Part shown: positions 57,082 to 64,000 of the stretch, in pieces | How the letters are laid out: each line of letters opens with the position of its first letter | How positions within the stretch are numbered: position 1 is the stretch's first letter | Source of the DNA: Anaeromyxobacter sp. | GTDB lineage: Bacteria > Myxococcota > Myxococcia > Myxococcales > Anaeromyxobacteraceae | DNA length: 64,000 nucleotides | Direction: 5' to 3' | NCBI GenBank assembly: GCA_016718565.1 | Contig: JADKCZ010000001.1 | Coordinates: 1,504,186 to 1,568,185 of the forward strand | Position numbers and translations under genes: made by a program | The notes under the pieces: generated by a model | Database searches by the model: none | Seen by the model: only the letters and a program-made list of their open reading frames with translations | Told to the model about the DNA's origin: nothing

Positions 57082-57605
57082 GCGGCAACGAGCGCCCCGA
57101 CCTCTGCGCCGACTGCGGCGGGCAGTGCTGCCTGACCCGGCCAGGCCTCGAGGCGCCGGAGCGCTTCCTCGGAGCGCCCGCTCCCGTCCAGGGAGAGGGC
57201 CGGGGTGAGGGGGCCTCCGTGGCCTCGAGCGACCCCGCAGCGGCCCTGGCCGCCCTGCTCCTCACCGGTGACTGGGTGCTGGCCGAGCACGTCGGCGTGC
57301 CCTGGGTGGACGGCGTGGAGCCGCCCGAGGGCGACCGGCGCCGGATCATCCGCTACCCGCGCCCGGCCACGCTGCTCGAGCGCGGCCGAAGCGGAGCCCC
57401 GCAGGACGCGCTGGCGCCCTGCACGTTCCTCGGCGAGGTCGGCTGCCGCCTGGCCTTCGACGACCGCCCGCGCATGTGCCGGGCGCTGGCGCCGTCGCCC
57501 GGCTTCGAGTGCGAGGGCGACTGGGGCCGGCGCGAGGCGGCGCTGGCCTGGCTGCCGCACCAGGGGTGGGTGGAGGAGGCGAGGGCGAGGGCGGCCCGAC
57601 GCTGA
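57078..57605 (+). CDS. Cys-cluster (YkgJ/CxxCxxxCC-type) protein carrying a repeat insert
   Basis: A 175-residue protein. The N-terminus has CADCGGQCC (residues 10-18), the start of the CxxCxxxCC Zn/Fe cluster; further Cys occur in CTFLGEVGCRLAFDDRP, RMC and ECEGDW. This is the YkgJ/UPF0153 pattern, whose role is unknown. Between the first cluster and the rest, residues about 34-45 (APVQGEGRGEGAS) are encoded by palindromic copy D, so the insertion point is a linker. Translation starts at GTG 57078, overlapping the upstream stop. Confidence 0.75.
   Translation: MSGNERPDLCADCGGQCCLTRPGLEAPERFLGAPAPVQGEGRGEGASVASSDPAAALAALLLTGDWVLAEHVGVPWVDGVEPPEGDRRRIIRYPRPATLLERGRSGAPQDALAPCTFLGEVGCRLAFDDRPRMCRALAPSPGFECEGDWGRREAALAWLPHQGWVEEARARAARR
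57176..57215 (+). repeat. Dispersed palindromic element, copy D (variant)
   Basis: Carries GCTCCCGTCCAGGGAGAG followed by GGCCGGGGTGAGGGG. The right half is identical to the other copies while the left arm is degenerate. It is in frame in the Cys-cluster gene but in a different reading frame from copies A and C. Confidence 0.75.
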
Positions 57606-57619
57606 GGCCGCCCGCCGGG

Positions 57620-60484
57620 TCAGGGGAGCATGCGCTGCAGCTGGCCGAGCCCCCAGGGGGGCAACTCCCCCACGTCGGTGATCGCATCGGTGGCCAGGTC
57701 CAGCCGGTGGAGCTGCCGAGGCTCGGCTTCACCGTAGACATGGAACAGGAGGCCGCCCTCCTCGACGGTCCAGGGCACCGAGGTGGTGTTGCTGCCGAGC
57801 GCCGGCAGCGTGCGGCTCTGGCCGGTGGCGAGGTCCACCTCGATGAAGGATGGGGGGTATCCGAGGTAGACCTTGTCGCCGCCGACGCTGAAGGCGCTCG
57901 AGAAGGCCTGGTAGTTGCCGAGGACCCGGGGGGCGCCGCCGAGCGGCCGCAGGTACCAGCCGGAGTTGCTCGGCGTGAACACCTCGCCAGCGGGTCCTAC
58001 GGCGAGGCCCTGGAAAGAGAGATCACTGTCGGTGAAGGAGTCAATCAACGCGTCGGTCTGGTTGTCGTAGATGCGGACGGTGTGCGTGACGTCGCAGGAG
58101 CCCTCCCCGCCGGCGCAGACGGTCTTGGTCGTGCCGTGCGCCCGGAAACGTCCGTTGCTGCTGACGGCCACGGGATCCTCGCTGTCCGCGCCCGCCGGCG
58201 GGTGGACCGGGCCGATGGCCCCGGTAGCGTCCAGGGTGGCCCATCCGGCCGAGGTGCCGTCCAGGCGAGCGACCGTACCGATCAGGACGTTCCGCTGGCG
58301 CAAGTAGAGGCTTGGGAAGTAGCGCTCGGGCCCGGTGACGCTGAAGATCTCCGTCGGGCCGGTCGGCCCGATCTTGAAGACCCTGTAGACATGCGGGAAG
58401 CTACGCGATTCGTCCAGGACCAGCCGGGGCACGCCAAACTTCACCGGCACGGTGAAGATGGTGTTGCTGGCCGGCTGGACTCCGCAGCCGGGCCCCTTGC
58501 GCTCGATGACGACGTCGAAGGACCCGGTGCCGTCGGTGGGGAGGCCGAGGGCCAAGCGCGTGCTGTGGAGGTCGATCGGGTAAGGCGCGGCCGCGGCCGT
58601 GAGGATGTCCTGCGCGGCGTTGGCGTAGCGGGACTCGAGGGGGACGCGGGTGGCGCCGGCGACCGCCGTGAAGGTGAGCTCGTCCTGCTCCAGGGTCGCA
58701 GCCCCGAAGGAGGACTCGTCGCGGCAGCGCAGCGTGGCGATGGGACCGGAGAGCTGGAGCCAGCCGTCCGGGTCCGCCTCGACGGGGGGCACGGCCGGGG
58801 CCTGGTCGGGCGCGGTCGGGGAGGGGACGTCGACCGTGGCGATCGGCGAGTGCCCGGCTCGCTCGGCGACCACGTGGAGCGCGGCACCGCAGCGCTGGGC
58901 GTCCATCAGGATCGCGACGCCGAGCTCGGAGCGCGGCGCGTCCAGGGTGCCGACCCTGCGGCCGAGCGAGGTCAGGATGGAGCTGTCCTGGTTGTCGTTG
59001 CAGAGCGCATAGGCATGCTTGCGCGCAGAGCCGATGAGCGCGCCACGTGCGGCCGAATCGCAGCGCTGGCCATCCTCGACGGCGCCAACGGCGTAGAGGG
59101 GAGCGAAGGCATCTCCGGAGTCGGACACCGACTCGAGCAGCACCTCCCACTCACCCGGCTCGGTGGTGCGGTCGAAGGCGACGGACGACACCCCCCCAGG
59201 GGCGATCCTGGACTGGGGCGGCTGCGCGCGGCACCAGGGGCGTGCCTTCAGCCGGCCCGCCGCCTCGGCCGCCAGCCGCTTGGGATCCCTGCAGTTGCAG
59301 GCCACGATGGAGAGCCGATTGGCGGAGTTGTTCAGGTAGTCAGCCGTCCGATCGATCAGCGCGCTGGCGGTGGCGGCCCAGGCGTTGTTGGCGTTGCACC
59401 CGCCGCTGGCGATGGCGTCGACCTGGTTCTCCAGCCTGCCGAGGGTCAGCAGGTCCTTCAGCGAGTCGCGCGCCTGCCAGAAGCACTGCGGCTGGAGCTC
59501 GGCGGAGCGCTTCATCGCCCCCTCCAGGCCCGTGCAGACGCTCCTCATCATGTCGTCGAAGAAGGCCCGCGCCGCGCCCGTCCACTGGCCCTCGTCTGCG
59601 CCGAGGCGCTGCAGCAGCATGTTGGTCCCGATGGACAGGACCATGGCCTCCTGGACGAGCCCCTCCTCGAGCAGCCCGGAGAAGAGGGTCCGCAGCGCCG
59701 GCAGAAGGTCGTCGAGCGGGATGGAGGCGGCGTTCAGGAAGAAGCGGTTCCAGTAGACCGGGTCGGCGCCCGGGCTGGTCGCCACGGGGCCGCCCAGGTG
59801 GAGGGCCGTGCGCGCCTGCCGCGCGACGGCGGCCGTGGGGGGCAGGCCCGGTGTCGCCAGGCTGCCGAAGCCCAGCGAGGTCACCGCCGCCGTCAGCGTG
59901 CGGCCGTCGGGGCTCCGGACGGAAGGGGCGTAGAACCGCTGGTCGGCGCCCGACGCGCGGGAGAACAGGGTGGCGTCGGCGTCGAAGGCGCCGCCGGGGA
60001 TGGTCAGGGTCACGGCGACGGGCTGACGGAAGAGCAGCCCTGGCGTGTCGAAGGCGATACGGAACCACTCGCCACGCTGAGCCGCCAGCGGCTCCACGGT
60101 CAGCGGGACATCGGCGATCAGCGCCCCTGCGGGCACCTCCAGGTGGAGCGTCGCTCCTTCGGGCGTGACCACGTCCAGCGCGCCCCCGGCCGCGCCGAGG
60201 ACCGCGCTGACCGGCCCCGTGGGCGTCGGCGCGCCAGCCGGCACCACGCAGGTGCGACCCGAGCAGGCTCCGAGCATGCAGTCGGCGTTCACGCTGCACG
60301 ACGCGGCCACGGCACAGCCGGCGCGGCAGGAGCCGCCGCAGTCCACGTCGGTCTCGTCCTGGTTCCGGAGCCCGTCGGCGCAGGCCGTGGCGGTCGGAGG
60401 GGTGGGGGTCCCGGAGGAGGATGAGCACCCCGCACCCACCAGCGTGAGCAGCGAGGCAGCCAGTGCGATTCCGACCCGCTTCAT
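57620..60484 (-). CDS. Large secreted lipoprotein with Cys-rich module and ZU5-like region
   Basis: A 954-residue exported protein. The lipobox LVGAGC places the lipid on Cys20. Residues 35-80 are a Cys-rich module (CADGLRNQDETDVDCGGSC, CAVAASCSVNADCMLGACSG) frequent in myxobacterial surface proteins. Next comes a ZU5-like beta-sandwich (GAAGGALDVVTPEGATLHLEVPAGAL, about 98-210), a helical middle, and a C-terminal half with strand-rich segments such as FRAHGTTKTVCAGGEGSC, VGPAGEVFTPSNSGWY and KVYLGYPPSFIEVDLATGQ, suggestive of a beta-propeller. Its function is unknown; it is probably surface-exposed or periplasmic. The upstream 230 bases carry one palindrome. Confidence 0.8.
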   Translation of the reverse strand: MKRVGIALAASLLTLVGAGCSSSSGTPTPPTATACADGLRNQDETDVDCGGSCRAGCAVAASCSVNADCMLGACSGRTCVVPAGAPTPTGPVSAVLGAAGGALDVVTPEGATLHLEVPAGALIADVPLTVEPLAAQRGEWFRIAFDTPGLLFRQPVAVTLTIPGGAFDADATLFSRASGADQRFYAPSVRSPDGRTLTAAVTSLGFGSLATPGLPPTAAVARQARTALHLGGPVATSPGADPVYWNRFFLNAASIPLDDLLPALRTLFSGLLEEGLVQEAMVLSIGTNMLLQRLGADEGQWTGAARAFFDDMMRSVCTGLEGAMKRSAELQPQCFWQARDSLKDLLTLGRLENQVDAIASGGCNANNAWAATASALIDRTADYLNNSANRLSIVACNCRDPKRLAAEAAGRLKARPWCRAQPPQSRIAPGGVSSVAFDRTTEPGEWEVLLESVSDSGDAFAPLYAVGAVEDGQRCDSAARGALIGSARKHAYALCNDNQDSSILTSLGRRVGTLDAPRSELGVAILMDAQRCGAALHVVAERAGHSPIATVDVPSPTAPDQAPAVPPVEADPDGWLQLSGPIATLRCRDESSFGAATLEQDELTFTAVAGATRVPLESRYANAAQDILTAAAAPYPIDLHSTRLALGLPTDGTGSFDVVIERKGPGCGVQPASNTIFTVPVKFGVPRLVLDESRSFPHVYRVFKIGPTGPTEIFSVTGPERYFPSLYLRQRNVLIGTVARLDGTSAGWATLDATGAIGPVHPPAGADSEDPVAVSSNGRFRAHGTTKTVCAGGEGSCDVTHTVRIYDNQTDALIDSFTDSDLSFQGLAVGPAGEVFTPSNSGWYLRPLGGAPRVLGNYQAFSSAFSVGGDKVYLGYPPSFIEVDLATGQSRTLPALGSNTTSVPWTVEEGGLLFHVYGEAEPRQLHRLDLATDAITDVGELPPWGLGQLQRMLP

Positions 60485-60686
60485 GAGGCCCCCAGACGCG
60501 TACGGGGCGGCTCAGCGCCGGCCCCTATCCCATCTCTGACTGTCCCTGCGACGACCTGTGACCTCCTGGGTGCTCGAGGACGTTGCGTTTGACCGCCCCT
60601 GGCCCCAAAGCCCAGGAGTTCCGGCCCGGGCGGCGCGGCCCAGGTGAGGATCGGGGCCACCAGCTCATCGCCACCCTACGATCTTG

Positions 60687-60702
60687 GTTCGGACGTCCGA
60701 AC
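60687..60702. repeat. 16-bp perfect palindrome (TTCG/CGAA family)
   Basis: GTTCGGACGTCCGAAC lies 13 bases past the end of the anti-sigma reading frame (60716). It equals the core of the 55936 palindrome, which also follows the end of a minus-strand frame. Confidence 0.8.
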
Positions 60703-60715
60703 TCGCCCGCCCGGC

Positions 60716-61575
60716 TCAGTTCGCCACGGCCGCCGCCAGCACGATCCGCTCGCGCCTCGACACCACCACGCCGCCGGGCCGCTCCACCGTGACCGCGAAC
60801 AGGGTCGGCCGGTCCACCGCGACCGCCGCGTCGATGGGGACGACCACCTCGTCCCCGTCACGTCGAAGACGCCGCCGTCCACCGGGTGGGCCGCCTCGCG
60901 CGCGGCGTCGAAGATCCAGAGCTGGTACTGCGCGCGGACGCGGTCGTTGCGCTGGAGCCCGCGGATGCGCATGAAGCCGGCCTGGCGCGCCCCGCTCCAG
61001 ACCACGTCGCCGGAGGCGCCCTGCGCCGCAGGGTCCTTGGTGGCCGCCCAGGCCACGGTGCGCGCGTCCGGGGCCTCCCGGAGCAGCGCCTCGCGCCGCG
61101 CCGCAGGGGGAGGCACGGGCGGTGGCGACTGCACCACCAGCCGCTCCGTCTCCAGCACCTCGGGCGGGCGGAGCCAGGCCGCGCCGGCCAGGGCCAGGCA
61201 GGCGGCCGCGACGGCCCAGCCGCCCCATCGGAACAGGTCCGGGCGCGCCTTCGGGGTGCCTGGGCCACGGGCAGGCGGCTCGACGACCCGGACCACGCCG
61301 GCCGGTCCGGCGATCGGTGCCACGCCGACCGGTCCAACGGCCGGCCCGGCGGCCCGCGCGGCGCCGGCGCTCGGCGCGGCGGCCAGCACCTTGGCCGCCA
61401 GCACCGCCGGCATCGGCTCGGGCGGGATGGTGCCGAGCGCCAGGGCCGCGGCCGCCAGGTCGAACCCGTCGTCGCCGGCGGCGCGCAGGCGCAGGAGCTC
61501 CGACGCCTCCTCGGGGACGAGCCCCTCGAGGGCGCGGGCGGCCAGCAGCTCGTCCTGTCGAGTGGGCCCGCTCAT
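60716..61575 (-). pseudogene. RskA-like anti-sigma factor, frameshifted
   Basis: The gene starts at 61575, overlapping the sigma-factor stop by 4 bases. The first 239 residues read as an anti-sigma protein: N-terminal helical domain (DELLAARALEGLVPEEASELLRL), one transmembrane helix (about 118-138, GWAVAAACLALAGAAWL), and an RskA domain up to YQLWIFDAAREAAHPVDGGVFDV. At about 60850-60860 the frame is lost: the next frame continues the domain with DEVVVPIDAAVAVDRPTLFAVTVERPGGVVVSRRE to a stop at 60716. The DNA there is GACGTGACGGGGACGAGG, consistent with one missing base. Either a sequencing error or a real loss that would free the sigma factor. Confidence 0.8.
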
Positions 61576-62138
61576 CGCTCGTCCTCCGGCGATACTACCT
61601 CGTTCACTTCGCCCAGCAGGGCCGCCCGGATGCGCTGGAGGCCGCGCCGGGTGTGGGCCTTCACGGTGCCGAGCGGCATGCCGGTCTGGGCGGCAATCTC
61701 CTCGTGCGTCAGCCCCTGCGTCACCGACAGGCGCAGGACCTCCCGCTGCTCCACCCGCAGCCCCGCCATGGCCCGGACGGCCAGGCCGGCCTCGGCGCAG
61801 CGCTCCGCGTCACCCTGGACCGACGCCCCGGCCGCCTCGGCGAGGGGCAGGGTGGCCGGGCGGCGCAGGACCGTGCGGCGCCGGTCGATGAGCCGGCGCC
61901 GGGCCAGCATGGCCACGAAGACCTCCTCCGAGCCCCGGGCCGGGTCGTAGCGGGCGCCGTGGCGCCACAGGTCGAGGAAGATCTCCTGGGTGGCGTCCTC
62001 GGCGTCGGCGGGCGAGGGCGAGAGGCGGCGGGCCAGGGCCCAGACCAGCCCACCGAAGCGGGCCAGGCAACCGCGCACCGCGGCGTCGTCGCCGAGGGCG
62101 GCGCGGACCAGCATGGGCGTCTCCGGCACGGGCGGCAT
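61572..62138 (-). CDS. ECF sigma factor of SigK/RpoE type
   Basis: A 188-residue sigma factor. Region 2 has DAAVRGCLARFGGLVWALARRLSPSPADAEDATQEIFLDLWRH, region 4 has VEQREVLRLSVTQGLTHEEIAAQTGMPLGTVKAHTRRGLQRIRAAL. The stop overlaps the start of the RskA-like anti-sigma gene (61572-61575). A FAS1-domain lipoprotein gene lies 160 bases upstream on the same strand. That gene order and the RskA domain resemble the SigK-RskA locus of mycobacteria, which controls FAS1 proteins MPT70/MPT83. No promoter matching its own family was identified. Confidence 0.92.
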   Translation of the reverse strand: MPPVPETPMLVRAALGDDAAVRGCLARFGGLVWALARRLSPSPADAEDATQEIFLDLWRHGARYDPARGSEEVFVAMLARRRLIDRRRTVLRRPATLPLAEAAGASVQGDAERCAEAGLAVRAMAGLRVEQREVLRLSVTQGLTHEEIAAQTGMPLGTVKAHTRRGLQRIRAALLGEVNEVVSPEDER

Positions 62139-62298
62139 GGCCGCACCGATATTGGCGTACCCGGCGTCAACGGCAAGGCCCCCGGCGGGCCCGCCGGGAC
62201 GGGCGCGCCACGCCAGGGGCCCGCGGCCGACGGCCGCTCCCTCCGGTGGAGCGGGCCCGGGCCGGGGCGAGCGCCGCTCCGGCCCGGGGAGGACCCGA

Positions 62299-63231
62299 TC
62301 ACGGGGCCGGCAGGATCACCCGGTCGATGACGTGGATGACGCCGTTGCTGGCGAGCACGTCGGTGGTCACGATGCCGGAGGTGCGCGCGCGCGCGTCGGT
62401 GATGGCCAGCGCGGCGCTGATGCCGAAGGTGCCGCCCTGGACGGTGGCCGGCTGGGTGCCGGGCACGATGTCGGCCTTCAGCGCCCGGACCGGCAGCACG
62501 TGGTAGGTGAGCACCGCAGTCAGGAGCGCCGTGTCGGCCAGGAGCGCCTCCTTGGTGACGTCGAGCTCGGTGAGGAGCGCGGCGAAGGCGGCGTTGGTGG
62601 GCGCGAAGACGGTGAACGGGCCCGGGCCGGACAGGGTGGCGACCAGATCGGCGGCGGCCACGGCCTCGACGAGGATGCTGAAGTCGGGGAGAGCCTGCGC
62701 CGTCTGCACGATGTTCTTGTCGGCCGGCAGGATGACCCGGTCGATGACGTGGACCACGCCGTTCGAGACCTCGAGGTCGGTGGTGACGATCCCGGCGGTC
62801 CGGTTGCGCCCGTCGGTGATGGTGAGGGCCGGGCCGGCGGCGTCGATCTTGAAGATGCCGCCCTGCTTGGTGGTGATGGCCTTGCCGGCCGGCACCTGGG
62901 CCTTCAGCACCTTGCCGTCGAGCACGTGGTAGGTGAGCACCGCGGTGAGCAGGGGCTTGTTGGCGAGCAGCTCGGCCTTGCTCACGCCGAGCTCGGTGAG
63001 CAGGGCGCCGAAGGCGGCGTTGGTGGGGGCGAAGACGGTGAAGGGGCCAGGGCCGGAGAGCGTGGTGGAGAGCTCGGCCGCCACCACCGCCTCGACGAGG
63101 ATGCTGAGGTCGGGAGTGGCCTGCGCCGTCTGGACGGCGTTGAGCGGGGCGGGGTCGCTGGAGTCCCCGCAGGCGGTCAGGACCAAGGCCGACATGGCGA
63201 GCACGGCGAGGGGCTTCGAGAGGCTGGTCAT
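62299..63231 (-). CDS. Two-domain FAS1 (fasciclin) lipoprotein
   Basis: A 310-residue exported protein. The lipobox is ALVLTAC with lipidated Cys21. Two tandem FAS1 domains (about 30-165 and 170-310) show the family motifs TLSGPGPFTVFAPTNAAFGALL and LTYHVLDGK, and GVVHVIDRVILP at the end of each. FAS1 domains mediate adhesion to proteins or polysaccharides. The two halves are clearly duplicated. It is followed by the ECF sigma/anti-sigma pair and is the likely regulated output, by analogy with MPT83. An inverted repeat lies about 22-38 bases upstream of the ATG. Confidence 0.92.
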   Translation of the reverse strand: MTSLSKPLAVLAMSALVLTACGDSSDPAPLNAVQTAQATPDLSILVEAVVAAELSTTLSGPGPFTVFAPTNAAFGALLTELGVSKAELLANKPLLTAVLTYHVLDGKVLKAQVPAGKAITTKQGGIFKIDAAGPALTITDGRNRTAGIVTTDLEVSNGVVHVIDRVILPADKNIVQTAQALPDFSILVEAVAAADLVATLSGPGPFTVFAPTNAAFAALLTELDVTKEALLADTALLTAVLTYHVLPVRALKADIVPGTQPATVQGGTFGISAALAITDARARTSGIVTTDVLASNGVIHVIDRVILPAP

Positions 63232-63252
63232 GCTGGGCTCCGTGGAAGGGCG

Positions 63253-63269
63253 GTGCGCGTGATGCGCAC
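63253..63269. promoter_or_regulatory. Inverted repeat upstream of the FAS1 gene
   Basis: GTGCGC and GCGCAC separated by GTGAT lie 22-38 bases before the FAS1 ATG, in the expected 5' untranslated region. It could be an operator or an mRNA hairpin. Confidence 0.3.
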
Positions 63270-63422
63270 GCCTGCCTCCCACTTCGCCGCTGGTCAGATG
63301 CTGGACGCAGACTGGACAGGCCATGGCCCACCATGGTCCTCCTGTCCACCCGATCACCGGCCGGACGTCCCGCCCCGCCCGGGATCCCGGCGCAGTGGAA
63401 CCAAGGGGACCGGACGCACCAC

Positions 63423-63458
63423 GGCCGCGCGAGGTCCACCTCTGGACCCGGCGCGGCC
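63423..63458 (-). terminator. Hairpin after rho
   Basis: GGCCGCGC and GCGCGGCC arms enclose a GGTCC/GGACC inner stem. It begins 27 bases beyond the rho stop codon on the minus strand. No T run is present, as in other hairpins in this window. Confidence 0.5.
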
Positions 63459-63484
63459 GCTGGGGTGCTGCGGCTCGTGGAGCC

Positions 63485-64000
63485 TCAGAACGAGTTCAGG
63501 AACTCGTCGTTGGTCTCGAACTCCTGCAGCTTCTTGAGGAGCCGCTCCATGGCCTCCACCGGCTTGAGCGAGGCCAGCGCGCCGCGCAGGCGGCGCACCT
63601 TCTCGATCTCCTTGGCGGAGAAGAGCTTCTCCTCCTTGCGGGTGCCGGAGGCGCCGATGTCGATGGCCGGGAAGATGCGCCGCTCGGCCAGCTGCCGCGA
63701 CAGCACCACCTCCATGTTGCCGGTGCCCTTGAACTCCTCGAAGATCACCTCGTCCATGCGCGAGCCGGTGTCGATGAGCGCGGTGGCGATGATGGTGAGC
63801 GAGCCGCCCTCCTCGGCCTTCCTGGGCGGCGCCGAAGAGCCGCCTGGGGCGCTCCAGCGCCCGCGAGTCGACGCCGCCCGTGAGGGTGCGGCCGGAGGAC
63901 TCGACCTCCTTGTTGTAGGCTCCGGGCCAGCCAGGTGATGGAGTCGAGCAGGATGACCGACGTCCGCCGCCCTCCACCAGCCGGCGGGCGCGCTCCATGG
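63485..64000 (-). CDS. rho: Transcription termination factor Rho, C-terminal part, frameshifted
   Basis: Rho is the hexameric RNA helicase that ends transcription. The window holds only the last ~170 codons, read from the edge at 64000. Pieces in three frames match Rho: ERARRLVEGG, LLDSIT-LAR, AYNKEVESSGRTLTGGVDSRALERPRRLFGA, then EEGGSLTIIATALIDTGSRMDEVIFEEFKGTGNMEV to KLQEFETNDEFLNSF. Joining them needs frameshifts near 63825, 63921 and 63955. Conserved residues of the P-loop hexamer and the R-loop region are present, and from about 63800 down to the stop the frame is clean. Three indels in 150 bases at a contig end are best explained by sequence error. The remaining frame, 63485-63757, is intact. 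Confidence 0.85.
   Translation of the reverse strand, partial: PWSAPAGWWRAADVGHPARLHHLAGPEPTTRRSSPPAAPSRAASTRGRWSAPGGSSAPPRKAEEGGSLTIIATALIDTGSRMDEVIFEEFKGTGNMEVVLSRQLAERRIFPAIDIGASGTRKEEKLFSAKEIEKVRRLRGALASLKPVEAMERLLKKLQEFETNDEFLNSF

Overview
The window is a 64 kb piece of a very GC-rich (by eye well above 70 % G+C) bacterial chromosome. The gene content suggests the phylum Myxococcota, most like Anaeromyxobacter: HD-GYP and receiver proteins, a Ser/Thr kinase with a HRDLSPAN catalytic loop, a secreted caspase-like protein, RCC1-repeat and Cys-rich lipoproteins, DHC/SHP-type cytochromes and very strong third-position G/C bias. The organism is inferred from content; no marker gene was compared. 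The sequence looks chromosomal. I saw no rRNA, tRNA, insertion sequence, prophage or CRISPR array.

Layout. 1-9.1 kb is mostly a minus-strand array: a hydrolase fragment, purC, then (after a plus-strand TrmJ-like methyltransferase) small zinc and membrane proteins, gph, an HD-GYP protein, a receiver, a MoaD-MoaE fusion, rseP, an AMMECR1-like protein, a Nudix hydrolase and a hypothetical. 9.2-14.5 kb (plus) holds a secreted Cys-rich peptide, a divergent Lgt paralogue, a J-domain-like protein, a small PPGHPP-motif membrane protein, a receiver and a sugar epimerase. 14.5-18 kb has plsC, a CorC/HlyC exporter-like protein and a methyltransferase. 18-22 kb is the 2-oxoglutarate dehydrogenase operon odhA-odhB. 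22.1-26.4 kb is a tight four-gene operon: ECF-like sigma factor, zinc-finger/DUF4384-like membrane protein, caspase-like secreted protein and RCC1-repeat lipoprotein. 26.4-39 kb carries hrpB, an Hsp20, an HNH endonuclease, clpS-clpA, rubrerythrin, a TonB-like lipoprotein and uvrA. 39-46 kb has two tandem EamA transporters, a chalcone-isomerase-like protein, cutA and a cytochrome b561-SHP / diheme cytochrome c / response regulator / histidine kinase cluster. 46-55 kb has a BI-1 protein, a kinase, a receiver-HD-GYP protein and the pyruvate dehydrogenase genes aceE-aceF. 55-64 kb holds epimerase and dehydrogenase genes, a large secreted lipoprotein, a FAS1 / ECF sigma / RskA-like anti-sigma locus whose anti-sigma gene is frameshifted, and the 3' end of rho with several frameshifts at the sequence edge.

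The genes form several recognisable working units: both 2-oxoacid dehydrogenase complexes without their E3 subunit; ClpS-ClpA N-degron proteolysis without ClpP; a periplasmic electron-transfer chain under its own two-component system; and two cell-surface sigma/anti-sigma systems with exported outputs.

Two kinds of dispersed repeat stand out. One is a palindromic element of about 40 bp found four times, three of them read in frame inside proteins (HrpB, AceF, a Cys-cluster protein) and usually beside GACCTCGACC-type arrays. The other is a set of 16-22 bp perfect palindromes with TTCG/CGAA arms.
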